Source: Lentzea sp. NBRC 105346 (GTDB lineage Bacteria > Actinomycetota > Actinomycetes > Mycobacteriales > Pseudonocardiaceae). Taken from it: a DNA stretch of 64,000 nucleotides. Position 1 is the first letter of the stretch, and every line of letters starts with the position of its first letter. Made by a program: the position numbers and the translations under genes. Where the stretch lies: contig NZ_BSTQ01000004.1 in the NCBI RefSeq assembly GCF_030269605.1, forward strand, positions 186,001 through 250,000, given 5' to 3'. Below the pieces are notes generated by a model. It made no database searches. It had not been told where the DNA came from and was given only the letters and a program-made list of their open reading frames with translations. This document shows, in pieces, positions 42,229 through 51,845 of the stretch.

Positions 42229-43413
42229 GTGACCGCACCGGGACGGATACCGCTGCTCGGGCACGTGCTCCGCATGGGCCGCAACCCGATCGCGTTCCTG
42301 CAGGAGCTGCGCGGGCATGGCGACGTCGTCGCGTTCTACGTCGGCCCGCGCCGCATCCACGTGGTCAACTCGCCGGAGCTGATCCGCCGCGTGCTGGTCA
42401 CCGACGCGCACCACTTCCAGCGCGGTGAGGTGTTCGCCAAGGCGCGCATGCTGCTCGGCGACGGGCTCGCCACCGCGGACGAACCCGTCCACATGCGACA
42501 GAGACGCGTCATGCAACCGGCGTTCCATCACGACCGAATCGCTTCCTACCGCGATGTCATGCGGGCGGAGGTCGAAAAATTCGTGTCCACTTTGGAGCAT
42601 GGTCGGCAGGTCGAGTTCGACCAGGCGCTGCAACAGCTGACGTTCACGGTCACCGCCAAGGCGTTGTTCAGCACGGCGCCGGACGCCGTCGACGAGGTGC
42701 GGCGCTCGCTCGGCCCGGTGCTCAACGGGATAACCGTGCGGGCCGTGCTGCCGTTCTACGAACACATCCCGACGCAGGCGAACCGCCGCTTCGAGGACTC
42801 ACTGCGGCGCATCACCGCCGCGGTCGACGGCGTGATCGCCGCGTATCGAAAGACCGGAACCGACCACGGTGACCTGCTGTCGATGCTGGTCGTCGCGATG
42901 GACGACGACGACGTTCGCACACAGGTGATGAACATCCTCATGGCGGGCACCGAGACGACCGCCACCACGTTGTCGTGGGCGTTCTACGAGCTCGCGCGAA
43001 ACCCGGACGTCCCGATGGAACCGGACCGGGTGCTGAACGAGACGCTGCGCCTGCACACGCCGATCTGGCTGCTCACCCGGCGCGTGGCCGAGCCGATCCG
43101 GCTCGGCGACACGGAACTCGACGCGGGCGCCGAGGTGCTGGTCAGCCTGCCGACACTGCACCGCGACCCGGAACTGTTCCCCGACCCGATGCGCTTCGAC
43201 CCGTCTCGCTCGTTCGACCAGGCCTTCCTGCCGTTCGGCGCCGGGCGGCACAAGTGCATCGGCGACCGGTTCGCGTGGGCGGAGATGACTGAGGTGCTGA
43301 CCAGCGTCACGGCCCGGTGGCGGATGGAGATCGCGCCGGGCCGTGAGATCCGCGAGGTGGCGCGGGCGTTCCTGCGGCCCAACGCCTTGCCGATGATCCC
43401 GAGATCAGTGTGA
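42229..43413 (+). CDS. Cytochrome P450
   Basis: 394 residues. I-helix AGTETTATTLSWAF, ExxR in LNETLRLHTP, and the heme loop FGAGRHKCIGDRFA with the axial Cys at about residue 344. Together with the PKG-like proximal region this supports an active monooxygenase. Its redox partners and substrate are unknown. GTG start with GACAAT six bases upstream, which may be a leaderless -10. The DNA just before it is the methyltransferase relic. The stop overlaps the convergent lipoprotein gene by nine bases. Confidence 0.9.
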   Translation: MTAPGRIPLLGHVLRMGRNPIAFLQELRGHGDVVAFYVGPRRIHVVNSPELIRRVLVTDAHHFQRGEVFAKARMLLGDGLATADEPVHMRQRRVMQPAFHHDRIASYRDVMRAEVEKFVSTLEHGRQVEFDQALQQLTFTVTAKALFSTAPDAVDEVRRSLGPVLNGITVRAVLPFYEHIPTQANRRFEDSLRRITAAVDGVIAAYRKTGTDHGDLLSMLVVAMDDDDVRTQVMNILMAGTETTATTLSWAFYELARNPDVPMEPDRVLNETLRLHTPIWLLTRRVAEPIRLGDTELDAGAEVLVSLPTLHRDPELFPDPMRFDPSRSFDQAFLPFGAGRHKCIGDRFAWAEMTEVLTSVTARWRMEIAPGREIREVARAFLRPNALPMIPRSV

Positions 43414-43932
43414 CGCGACCTCGACGCACGAGCCCTCGCCGTTCACACCGTCGACGAACGCGCGCACGCGGCCCGGCGTGAGGTCGCCCTGCACGCACGC
43501 CGCGCCGACCCGGAAGGCGTAGAAGACGCCGGGCGAACCGTCGCGCAGGCCGTTCACCTGCGGGTCGGTGAACCCGGCGTCGGCCAGCGCCCGGCGGGTG
43601 GCGTCGACCGTGAAGTTCTCGTTGCCGCACAACGACTCGAGCGGCTTGCGGATCTTCTCCACCGCCGTCGCCCCGGCCTGGCGGTCGTCGGGCGAGAGGC
43701 CCTTGCGGACCTTCCAGCCGTTGTTCTCCACCTCGTGCGGCGCGATGTCGCCCGGCGGGTTGGCCCGCGTCGGCCCCGGCGAGGAGGTCGGGGTCGACGC
43801 GGGCTCGGGAAGCCTGACCTCGGTCGGGCACCGCGCGGCGGTGTTCGCCGATGCGCCGTCCGACCCCCTGAGCTCGCTCGTGCACCCCGTGAGGAGTGCG
43901 AGAGCCAGCAACGGAACGGCAAGTCTGGTCAC
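43405..43932 (-). CDS. Small lipoprotein of unknown function
   Basis: 175 residues with lipobox LLTGC, a low-complexity Pro/Ser/Thr-rich stretch, then a C-terminal domain with paired cysteines (LCGNENFTVDATRRALADAGFTDPQV and GSCVEV). Attached outside the membrane. I do not recognise the domain. It is followed after 48 bp by the sigma-factor operon's second gene on the same strand but has no obvious link to it. Confidence 0.75.
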   Translation of the reverse strand: MTRLAVPLLALALLTGCTSELRGSDGASANTAARCPTEVRLPEPASTPTSSPGPTRANPPGDIAPHEVENNGWKVRKGLSPDDRQAGATAVEKIRKPLESLCGNENFTVDATRRALADAGFTDPQVNGLRDGSPGVFYAFRVGAACVQGDLTPGRVRAFVDGVNGEGSCVEVASH

Positions 43933-43979
43933 GTCTCAAGACACTGGCACATCCCGTTGCACCGCGGGGGTGATTTCGG

Positions 43980-44819
43980 CTAACGCCAACGCGTCGCCGG
44001 CTCACACGTCTTCGGGTCCACCTTCTCCCTGACCTCGGTAATGATGGTTCCGTCCGGGGTCGCGTAGCAGTAGATGTCCGACCGCTCGGTGGTCTTGAGG
44101 AGGCGGCCGTCGTGGTCGTACGCCCGGATCACCGTGCTGGGGACGCCGGTGGGGCTCCAGTCCGTGGGATGCAGGATGCGGGCGACGAACGTGCCGTTGG
44201 CCAGCACCGCCTCCACCGTGGTGCTGCCCGAGGTCAGCGTCAGTCGTGCCACGTCCGGCGTGATCCGGCCCATCGCCAGCTCGGACCCGAGCTTTCCCCG
44301 GTACACCGGGTGCCGGTAGCTGGCGTCGCCACCGGCCGACGCGCCGAGGTGGTCGATCGCGAAGGCCCCCGGCAGCCAGCTCAACGGCAACCGGCCGTGC
44401 AGCCCCGAGTTGTACTTGATGTTGGGACCGTCGATCTCGCAGGGCAGTGCGGTGTCCTCGGTGTAGACCAGCGCGTGCTTGGTGTCCTCGGTGCTGACGT
44501 AGTTGTAGAGCACCGGCTTGCCGACGGCGCCCGCCGACTCACGGCAGCCCTCCGCGATCGCCGCCTGTTCCGCGGGCGACAGTTCGGGGATCACCGGGGT
44601 GGCCGGGATCGGTGCCGGGGGCGGGAGAACGGCGGGTGCGGCCTCCGGCCGCCACGGTACGAAGAACGCCACCAGTCCGATGACGCTCAACGCGGCCACC
44701 GCGGTGATGATCGGCGCGAAGCGCAGGCGCCTGCGGTTCATGTCCCGCCGCAGCGCGGCGCGGATCTCGGCGTGCCGGCCCGGCGGAAGCTCGCGGGGCG
44801 CGGGAATCATGCTGGTCAT
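43980..44819 (-). CDS. Single-pass membrane protein coupled to the ECF sigma factor
   Basis: 279 residues. A short cytoplasmic N-terminus with HAEIRAALRRDMNRRRLR, one membrane segment near residue 40 (FAPIITAVAALSVIGLVAFFVPW), a Pro-rich linker and a large extracytoplasmic domain. This is not the usual zinc anti-sigma with a HxxxCxxC motif. Its ATG overlaps the sigma stop (ATGA), so it is translated with sigma and may regulate it or be anchored by it. Such proteins are often annotated as CU044_5270-like. Confidence 0.75.
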   Translation of the reverse strand: MTSMIPAPRELPPGRHAEIRAALRRDMNRRRLRFAPIITAVAALSVIGLVAFFVPWRPEAAPAVLPPPAPIPATPVIPELSPAEQAAIAEGCRESAGAVGKPVLYNYVSTEDTKHALVYTEDTALPCEIDGPNIKYNSGLHGRLPLSWLPGAFAIDHLGASAGGDASYRHPVYRGKLGSELAMGRITPDVARLTLTSGSTTVEAVLANGTFVARILHPTDWSPTGVPSTVIRAYDHDGRLLKTTERSDIYCYATPDGTIITEVREKVDPKTCEPATRWR

Positions 44820-45337
44820 CGGCCCTCCAGAACGAGCTCGTCGCTGAGCAGCTCGGCGAGGCGCGCTTTGGCCTTGCTGACCCTGGCGCGCACGCTGCTC
44901 TCGGTGATGCCGAGCGCCTCGGCGGCGTCGGCGTAGGACACGCCGGACCACACGCAAAGCGCGAGCGCTTCCCGTTGGTTGCGCGGCAGCTTCTCGACGG
45001 CGGCCAGCACGACGGCCATCCGCCGCTGGTCGTCGACGCGGCCGGCCACGTCGTCCGCGTGGTCGGGCACCGGCGCCGTCGCGGCGACGCGCCGGACCAG
45101 CCGCATCCGGCGCAACAACCCCCGCCGGTCGTTGCGGACCACGTTCGTCGCCACGGTCAGCAGCCATGGCAGCACGTGGTCCGGCATCGAGTCCCGCTTG
45201 CGCCACGCGATCAGGAACGTGGCCTGCAAGTGGTCCTCCGCGGCCGCCCACGACGCGGTGAGCCGGAAGCAGTGGTTGTAGACGGCCCTGGCGTACTGGT
45301 CGAACAGCACGCCGAAGCCGTCCGGATCGGTCGTCAT
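44816..45337 (-). CDS. ECF RNA polymerase sigma factor
   Basis: 173 residues. Region 2 (FGVLFDQYARAVYNHCFRLTASWAAAEDHLQATFLIAWRK) and region 4 (LPRNQREALALCVWSGVSYADAAEALGITESSVRARVSKAKARL) are clear, separated by a long linker. Extracytoplasmic-function group. The coupled membrane protein is its likely partner. It is divergent from the large secreted Ig-repeat protein, which may be one of its targets, though I see no clear ECF promoter upstream of that gene. Confidence 0.88.
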   Translation of the reverse strand: MTTDPDGFGVLFDQYARAVYNHCFRLTASWAAAEDHLQATFLIAWRKRDSMPDHVLPWLLTVATNVVRNDRRGLLRRMRLVRRVAATAPVPDHADDVAGRVDDQRRMAVVLAAVEKLPRNQREALALCVWSGVSYADAAEALGITESSVRARVSKAKARLAELLSDELVLEGR

Positions 45338-45470
45338 GTCCTGCTATGTCCCCCCGAACATCCCCCGTTGCCTCAAGGATCGCCGAAGCATTCGGGTGAC
45401 GTCCATTTCCGGCCGAAGTGGATTGGGGGATCCTGACGCAGGGTCGGGGCCTGAGTACTGAGAGGCACCG

Positions 45471-47711
45471 ATGCGTCACTTCCGAATGCGAGCAAAACTC
45501 GTATCACTGCTGGTGGGCGGCCTGATCGGCGCGAGCGTGGTCGCCGCGCCACCCGCACTCGCCGACAGCTTCGTCTCGACGACCTTCGGGCCGACGGGCG
45601 GCGAGCAGACCTACACGATCCCGGCCGGCGTGACCAAGCTGCACGTCGTCGCGGTCGGCGCACCTGGCGGCAAGGGTGCGGACGGAGGTGACGGATCCGG
45701 TCCGGGCGGTAGACGCGGGCACAAGGTGACCGCGGAGCTGGTGGTGCCCGCCGGGATCACGAAGCTCGTCGTCGCGGTCGGCCAGCAGGGCGGCGACGGT
45801 GACGGCGTCAACGGCGGTGTGCCCGGCTTCGGCGGCGGTGCGCGCGGTGGGTCCGGTGCGCCGTTCGCCGGTGGTGCCGGTGGTGGTGCCAGCGACGTCC
45901 GGACGTGCTCGGCCGCGTCTCCGTGCGACAGCCTCCCCACTCGGCTGGTCGTCGCGGCCGGTGGCGGTGGTGGCGGTGGCCGGTGCTTCGCCATCAGCTG
46001 CGCGCCGAGTGACTCCGGCGGCGACGGTGGCGACAACTCGGGCGGCTCGCCCGGCATCCCCGGACCGGGCGGACTCTTCGGCCTGCCGGGCTTCTTCGGC
46101 AACGGCGGCGCGGGCGGACCCGGCAACCCCGCGACCGCCGGTGGCGGCGGAGGTGGCGGTGGTGGCGGCGGCTGGTACGGCGGCGGAGGCGGCGCGTCCG
46201 GCTTCCAGGCGCCCCTGCCGCCGTTCGTCGCGGCCGACGGAGGCAAGGGCGGCAACGGTTCCGACCACGCCGGTCCGGGCACGTCGAACGCCACCGTGGA
46301 GGAGACCGACGAAGGCCCGTCGGTGACGATCAGCTACCTCGTCGAGTCCACCTCGATCGCCTACACCGGACCGGCTTCGGGCTTCACCGGCGACCCGGTC
46401 ACGTTGTCCGCCCGGCTGACCGCGACGACCACCGGCGCACCGGTCCGCGGCCCGCTGACGTTCCGGCTCAACGGCACCGAGACCTGCACCGCGCAGACGG
46501 ACGCGAACGGCGTGGCGTCGTGCTCGATCACGCCACAGGAGAACGCGGGCACTTACCCGCTCGTGATCAGCTATCCCGGTGACGTGGTGCACCACCCGTC
46601 CAGCACGCAGATCTCCTTCGAGGTCACCAGAAAACCGACGACCCTGACGTACACGGGTGCGCTGGCCGGTGACTACCACGACCCGGCGACGGTGTCCGCG
46701 AGACTGACCATCACCTCGTCCGGGGCGCCCGTTGGGGACCAGCCCGTCACGTTCAAGCTCAACGATGCGGAGACGTGCACCGCGCAGACCGACCTGAACG
46801 GTGTGGCGTCGTGCCAGATCACGCCGCAGGAGAAGGCGGGCACCTACCCGTTGAAGGCGGAGTTCGCGGGCAGCAAGGGACTGCTGCCTTCGCAGACCGT
46901 GGTCGACTTCGAGGTGACCAAGGAGGAGACGAGCCTCGTCTACACCGGCGACGCGAAGGTCGCCAACAACGAACCCGCGACGCTGGCGGCGAAGCTGACC
47001 GAGGACGACGGCACGCCTGTCGAGGGCCGGACCGTCTCGCTGACGCTCGGTGGCACGCAGTCCTGTGTGGACACAACGGATGCCGCCGGTGTCGCGTCCT
47101 GTGGCATCGCGTCGGTCGACCAGCCGTTGAACGCGACGGCCACGGTCGCCGTGACCGCGAAGTTCGCCGGTGACGATTACTACGAACCGAGCCAGGTGGA
47201 CGCCACCGTCGGCCTGCGGTACCTGACCGGCCGTGGTTTCGGGGTCGGGGCGGCGCCGCTGCTGCAGCCCACCCCGGACACCGGCCAGGTCCGCGTCGCC
47301 CGCGCGACCACGACCTCGCCGCCGTGCGTTGCCACGATCAGCGGCGTGATCACCGCTCGCGCGGTGTGCGCGTCGGTCGTGACGACGCTGGCGCCGGGCA
47401 CGTCGACCGCCACCGCGTCGGTCGCGCAGCTCAGCGTGGGTGTCGTGGCGTTGCGGGACATCACCGCGACCTCGCGCAGCACGTGCGGTGGTTCCACGGG
47501 CAACGTCACGCTCGGCTCGCTCACCGTGGCCGGCCTTCCGGTCGGCTTCACGACCGCGCCGAACACGACGATCCCGTTCCCCGGCGGGCGGATCGTGCTC
47601 AACGAGCAGGTGCCCGTGCCGGGTGGCCTGACGGTCAACGGGGCGCACATCGTGCTGCCCGGTGTGGACGTGGTGGTCGCCTCGGCCACCAGTGACATCC
47701 ACAATTGCTGA
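45471..47711 (+). CDS. Large secreted Gly-rich and Ig-repeat protein with anchor-P-like C-terminus
   Basis: 746 residues. Signal peptide (to about residue 31), then a glycine-rich region of about 220 residues, three bacterial Ig-like repeats (start SIAYTGPASGFTGD, TLTYTGALAGDYHD, SLVYTGDAKVANNE), and a C-terminal domain ending GVDVVVASATSDIHNC, which matches the choice-of-anchor P family. It is probably a surface or matrix protein. Ig repeats share the core TCTAQTD.NGVASC. Ribosome binding site AGAGG five bases before the ATG. Divergent from the ECF sigma operon. Confidence 0.83.
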   Translation: MRHFRMRAKLVSLLVGGLIGASVVAAPPALADSFVSTTFGPTGGEQTYTIPAGVTKLHVVAVGAPGGKGADGGDGSGPGGRRGHKVTAELVVPAGITKLVVAVGQQGGDGDGVNGGVPGFGGGARGGSGAPFAGGAGGGASDVRTCSAASPCDSLPTRLVVAAGGGGGGGRCFAISCAPSDSGGDGGDNSGGSPGIPGPGGLFGLPGFFGNGGAGGPGNPATAGGGGGGGGGGGWYGGGGGASGFQAPLPPFVAADGGKGGNGSDHAGPGTSNATVEETDEGPSVTISYLVESTSIAYTGPASGFTGDPVTLSARLTATTTGAPVRGPLTFRLNGTETCTAQTDANGVASCSITPQENAGTYPLVISYPGDVVHHPSSTQISFEVTRKPTTLTYTGALAGDYHDPATVSARLTITSSGAPVGDQPVTFKLNDAETCTAQTDLNGVASCQITPQEKAGTYPLKAEFAGSKGLLPSQTVVDFEVTKEETSLVYTGDAKVANNEPATLAAKLTEDDGTPVEGRTVSLTLGGTQSCVDTTDAAGVASCGIASVDQPLNATATVAVTAKFAGDDYYEPSQVDATVGLRYLTGRGFGVGAAPLLQPTPDTGQVRVARATTTSPPCVATISGVITARAVCASVVTTLAPGTSTATASVAQLSVGVVALRDITATSRSTCGGSTGNVTLGSLTVAGLPVGFTTAPNTTIPFPGGRIVLNEQVPVPGGLTVNGAHIVLPGVDVVVASATSDIHNC

Positions 47712-47724
47712 GTACGGTGAGGAC

Positions 47725-48105
47725 GTGGACGTCGAACGGCTGCGCGAGATCTGCCTCGCCCTGCCCGAGGCCTACCAGGAGCAGGCCTGGGTGGGCACCC
47801 GCTGGTGCGTCCGGAAGAAGAACTTCGCCCACGTCCTCACCATCGCGGACGGCTGGCCGCCCGCCTACGCGCGGGCGGCCGGTCAGGACGGCCCGGTGAC
47901 GGTGCTGACGTTCCGCGCCTCCGGGCAGGAGCTCGACGCGCTGGCGAACGCGGGCCACCCGTTCTTCAAGCCGGTCTGGTTCCCGGACATCGTCGGGATG
48001 GTGCTCGACGCGGCCACGGACTGGGCCGAGGTGACCGAGCTGCTCACGGAGAGCTACTGCCTGCTGGCGCCGAAAACGCTGGTCGAGCGCGTGCGACGGC
48101 CGTGA
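47725..48105 (+). CDS. MmcQ/YjbR-like protein
   Basis: 126 residues. VERLREICLALPEAYQEQAWVGTRWCVRKKNFAHVL and the later HPFFKPVWFPDIVGMVLDAATDWAEV follow the MmcQ/YjbR fold, a double-wing DNA-binding-like domain of uncertain function. GTG 47725 is preceded by TACGGT six bases upstream, suggesting a leaderless transcript. It follows the large secreted protein by 13 bp but need not be cotranscribed. Confidence 0.82.
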   Translation: MDVERLREICLALPEAYQEQAWVGTRWCVRKKNFAHVLTIADGWPPAYARAAGQDGPVTVLTFRASGQELDALANAGHPFFKPVWFPDIVGMVLDAATDWAEVTELLTESYCLLAPKTLVERVRRP

Positions 48106-48178
48106 CGATCCTCACAGCGAACGGGTTCGGCATACTGGCGGTTCCATCCCCGGTGAAACCCATGAGGTGTGACCACAC

Positions 48179-50113
48179 GTGTGCGGAGTCCTTGGCCTGA
48201 TCTGCGCCACCGAGTCCGAGGCGGCCGCGGCGCGCAACGCCGTGGCGTCGGCGCTGCGGTGCCAGCGTCACCGCGGCCCCGACGAGCAGGACACATGGGC
48301 CGACGCCGAGATCGTGTACGGCTTCAACCGGCTCGGCTTCATCGACCTCGAGCACTCGCACCAGCCGCTGCACTGGGGACCCGACGAGGCGCCCGGCCGC
48401 TACACCATCAACTTCAACGGCGAGATCTACAACTTCCAGGAGATCCGCGCCGAGCTCACCGCGAAGTTCGGTGCGAAGTTCAAGACCGAGGGTGACGCCG
48501 AGTCCATCGTGGCCGCGTACCACTACCTCGGCGCGGACGCGGTCAAGAAGCTGCGCGGCATGTTCGCGTTCATGATCTGGGACGCCCAGGAGCGCATCGT
48601 CTTCGGCGCGCGCGACCCGTTCGGCATCAAGCCGCTGTTCTACGCGGCGGGGCCGGGCGGCGTGGCGTTCTCCAGCGAGAAGAAGAGCCTGCTGGAGCTG
48701 ACCGGCGTGCTCGGCATCCGCGAGCAGCTGGACCAGAAGGCGTTCCAGCACTACCTCGTGCTGCAGTACGTGCCCGAGCCCGAGACGCTGCACCAGAACA
48801 TCCGCCGCGTCGAGTCCGGCACGTCGTTCCGGCTGGAGCCGGGCGGCCAGATCGAGTTCACGCGGTACTTCCACCCGGTGTTCGCGCCGAAGCCGGTCAA
48901 CGGCGAGGCCGAGGCCGAGGCGCTGTACGAGCGCATCGCGGACGTCATGCGCGACTCGGTCGCGAAGCACATGATCTCCGACCCGGACGTCACGGTCGGC
49001 GCGTTCCTGTCCGGTGGCATCGACTCCACCGCGACGGCCACGCTGGCCAAGCAGCACAACCCGAACCTCATCGCGTTCACCGCGGGCTTCGAGCGCGAGG
49101 GTTACTCCGAAGTGGACGTCGCCGCCGAGACGGCCGCCGCGATCGGCGTGCGGCACGTCGTCCGCACGGTGTCCGCGGACGAGATGATGGAGACGTTGCC
49201 GCTCATCATCTGGTACCTCGACGACCCGGTGGCCGACGCGGCGCTGATCCCGTTGTGGTTCATCGCCCGCGAGGCACGCAAGCACGTCAAGGCCGTGCTG
49301 TCCGGCGAGGGCGCGGACGAGCTCTTCGGTGGTTACACGATCTACCACGAGCCGTTGTCGCTGGCGCCGTTCGAGAAGGTGCCCGGCGGTGTCCGCAAGC
49401 TGATGGGCAAGGTCTCCACGAAGATCCCCGAGGGGACGCGCGGTAAGGACCTGTTGCGCCGCGGGGCGTTGACCCTGGAGGAGCGCTACTACGGCAACGC
49501 CCGCAACTTCCAGGACCACCAGCTGCGCGCGGTGCTGAAGAACGTCCAGCCGGGCGTGGGCTTCATGGACGTCACCGCCCCCTGGTACGAGCTGTCGCGT
49601 GACTGGGACCCGGTGGCGCGCATGCAGCACGTCGACCTGTTCACCTGGCTGCGCGGCGACATCCTCGTCAAGGCCGACAAGGTGACCATGGCGAACTCGA
49701 TCGAGCTGCGCGTGCCGTTCCTCGACCCGGAGGTCTTCAAGATCGCCGCGTCCGTGCCGCTCGACCAGAAGCTCACCGAGGGCACGACGAAGTACGCGCT
49801 GCGCCGGGCGTTGGCGAAGATCATCCCGCCGCACGTGCTGAACCGCCCGAAGCTCGGCTTCCCGGTGCCGATCCGGGTGTGGCTGCGCAACGAGATGTAC
49901 GACTGGGCGCGCGGCATCATCGCGGACTCGCAGACCGACGCGTTGATCGACAAGAACGCCGTGGTGGCGCTGCTGGAGGAGCACAAGCAGGGCGAGTTCG
50001 ACCGCAGCCGGCAGCTGTGGGCGGTGCTGTGCTTCATGCTCTGGCACGGCATCTTCGTGGAGAACCGGATCAAGCCGGAGATCCCTGAGCCGGTCTATCC
50101 GGTGAAGGTTTAG
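48179..50113 (+). CDS. asnB: Glutamine-hydrolysing asparagine synthetase
   Basis: 644 residues. Starts MCGVLGL, so after Met removal Cys is the N-terminal nucleophile of the class II amidotransferase domain. RHRGPDEQDTW and NGEIYN bind glutamine. The synthetase domain has the PP-loop GAFLSGGIDSTATATLA near 280 and the SGEGADELFGGY region. It makes asparagine from aspartate, glutamine and ATP. The GTG start has a distant GAGGTG. Overlaps the convergent MarR gene by four bases at the stop. Confidence 0.92.
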   Translation: MCGVLGLICATESEAAAARNAVASALRCQRHRGPDEQDTWADAEIVYGFNRLGFIDLEHSHQPLHWGPDEAPGRYTINFNGEIYNFQEIRAELTAKFGAKFKTEGDAESIVAAYHYLGADAVKKLRGMFAFMIWDAQERIVFGARDPFGIKPLFYAAGPGGVAFSSEKKSLLELTGVLGIREQLDQKAFQHYLVLQYVPEPETLHQNIRRVESGTSFRLEPGGQIEFTRYFHPVFAPKPVNGEAEAEALYERIADVMRDSVAKHMISDPDVTVGAFLSGGIDSTATATLAKQHNPNLIAFTAGFEREGYSEVDVAAETAAAIGVRHVVRTVSADEMMETLPLIIWYLDDPVADAALIPLWFIAREARKHVKAVLSGEGADELFGGYTIYHEPLSLAPFEKVPGGVRKLMGKVSTKIPEGTRGKDLLRRGALTLEERYYGNARNFQDHQLRAVLKNVQPGVGFMDVTAPWYELSRDWDPVARMQHVDLFTWLRGDILVKADKVTMANSIELRVPFLDPEVFKIAASVPLDQKLTEGTTKYALRRALAKIIPPHVLNRPKLGFPVPIRVWLRNEMYDWARGIIADSQTDALIDKNAVVALLEEHKQGEFDRSRQLWAVLCFMLWHGIFVENRIKPEIPEPVYPVKV

Positions 50114-50577
50114 TCTTCTTTTTCGCTGAGAGACTGGCGCGCGTGGTCCTCCAGGCGCGCCAGCATCTCCACCAGCAGGATCTTCTCGGCGTTGCCCAGC
50201 ACGGCGAACGTCGCGTCCGCGTGCGCGCTGTGCAGCTCCTTGATCTCCGCGAGGTGCTCGCGGCCCTTCGCGGTGATCTCCAGGCGGGTCGACCGGCGGT
50301 CGTCCGGGTCGGCCTTTCGCTCCAGCAGTCCGTCCTGCTCCAGGCCGTCTACCAGCGACGTGATCGAACGTCCGGTGACGCCGAGCTGCGTGCGCATGTC
50401 GCCCATTCGCGGCGTGCCCGCCTCCTCGATCGCCAGCATCAGCAGTACGCGTGAGGTCGACCAGCCGCGCTGCTGGTAGGGCTGGCCCGCGTACCTGCGC
50501 AGCGTGTGCGACGCGCGCATCAGCGCGTTGGCCAGGTCCGCGCCGCTCGGCACCCGATCCCGATTATGGGTTGACAC
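50110..50577 (-). CDS. MarR family transcriptional regulator
   Basis: 155 residues with helix-turn-helix TPRMGDMRTQLGVTGRSITSLVDGLEQDGLLERKADPDDRRSTRLEIT, a textbook MarR wing. GTG start, directly behind a GGAGG, with a TAGTAT about nine bases upstream. Divergent from an MFS transporter that it probably represses. I see only a weak GATAG/CTATC dyad in the space between them. Confidence 0.87.
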   Translation of the reverse strand: MSTHNRDRVPSGADLANALMRASHTLRRYAGQPYQQRGWSTSRVLLMLAIEEAGTPRMGDMRTQLGVTGRSITSLVDGLEQDGLLERKADPDDRRSTRLEITAKGREHLAEIKELHSAHADATFAVLGNAEKILLVEMLARLEDHARQSLSEKED

Positions 50578-50639
50578 CTCCTCAGGATACTAACAATCTG
50601 GATAGGCGAAATTGACACTATCTGGCCTTGGGGGAAGTC

Positions 50640-51845
50640 GTGTGGGAGCGGAACTTCACGCTGGCACTGGTCAGCACGGTGATCTCGGCGTTCGGTACGG
50701 CGGCCGCACCGGTCGCCTCGGCGTTCGCGATCATCGATGCGGGCGGGGCGGGGAGCGAGATCGGCCTGGTGTCGGCGGCCGGGATGGTGCCGGCGGTGCT
50801 GTTCTTCCTGGTCGGCGGGGTGATCGCGGACCGGTTGCCGCGGCACCGCGTGATGGTCGGGGCGAGCCTGGTGAGCGCGCTGGCGCAGGCGTTGTTCGCG
50901 GTCGCCGTGCTCACGCACTCGGTACGGCTGTGGGAGCTGGTGGTGCTCGCGGCGTTGAACGGGCTGGCCACCGCGTTCGCCATGCCCGCGGCCGAGGGGC
51001 TGCTGATGCAGACGGTCGGCCGGGAGCAGGCGAGTAAGGCGTTCGCGGTCTTCCGGACCGGGCTCAACGTGGCGCAGATCGCCGGTGCCGCGTCCGGTGG
51101 CCTGCTCGTCGGGTTTCTGGGGCCGGGCTGGGTGCTGGTGCTCGACTCGGCGACGTTCGTGGTCGCCGCCGCACTGCGCGCGCTGATGCGGGTCGAGGGG
51201 AACATGCGGCGCCGCGAGGGCATGGCGGTCGAACTGCGTGCGGGCTGGTCGGAGTTCACCGGGCGCCGGTGGCTGTGGTCGAGCGTGCTGCAGTTCGCGG
51301 TCGTCAACGCGCTCGGCGTCGGTGCGTTCGCCGTGCTCGGCGCGGTGGCGGCGAGTCAGTACCTCGGCGGTGCGAAGGCGTGGGGGCTGGTGCTGGCGTG
51401 CGACGCGGCCGGGATGGTCCTCGGTGGACTGATCATGATCCGGCTGCGGCCGGTGCGGCTGCTCGTCTCCGCGTTGTCGGCGGTGTCGTTGCTGGCACTG
51501 CCATTGCTGGCTCTGGCCTGTGGGGCGCCGTTGCTCGTGGTGTGCGCTTCGGCTCTGCTGGGCGGAGTCGGCGTCGAGGTGTTCGGTGTCAACTGGATGA
51601 CCGCGCAGCGGCAGGAGATCCCGCAGGAGATGTTCTCGCGGATCGCGGCCTACGAGGCGGTGGGCTCGTTCGGCCTGGCCCCGCTGGGCGCCGCGCTCGC
51701 GGGCCCGGCGGGGGACCGGTTCGGAGTCGGTGTCGTGCTGGGGTGTTCGGCCATCGCCATCGGTGTGGCGACTGCGCTGGTGTTGTCGGTGCCGGAGGTA
51801 CGCGGGGTACTCCGGCACCGACCGGTGGATCAGCTGAGCAGGTAG
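50640..51845 (+). CDS. MFS drug-type exporter
   Basis: About 401 residues, 12 membrane segments, with the loop 2-3 motif GVIADRLPRHRVMVGASL and SALAQALFAVAV. GTG 50640 was chosen over a TTG at 50628. GGGGGAAG lies a few bases upstream. MarR next door fits the common MarR/exporter pair. The 3' end overlaps the convergent carboxypeptidase gene by 16 bases. Confidence 0.85.
   Translation: MWERNFTLALVSTVISAFGTAAAPVASAFAIIDAGGAGSEIGLVSAAGMVPAVLFFLVGGVIADRLPRHRVMVGASLVSALAQALFAVAVLTHSVRLWELVVLAALNGLATAFAMPAAEGLLMQTVGREQASKAFAVFRTGLNVAQIAGAASGGLLVGFLGPGWVLVLDSATFVVAAALRALMRVEGNMRRREGMAVELRAGWSEFTGRRWLWSSVLQFAVVNALGVGAFAVLGAVAASQYLGGAKAWGLVLACDAAGMVLGGLIMIRLRPVRLLVSALSAVSLLALPLLALACGAPLLVVCASALLGGVGVEVFGVNWMTAQRQEIPQEMFSRIAAYEAVGSFGLAPLGAALAGPAGDRFGVGVVLGCSAIAIGVATALVLSVPEVRGVLRHRPVDQLSR

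Noticed and set aside
48044..50047. 667-codon minus-strand frame opposite asnB
   Set aside because: No recognisable domain; asnB on the plus strand is fully conserved.
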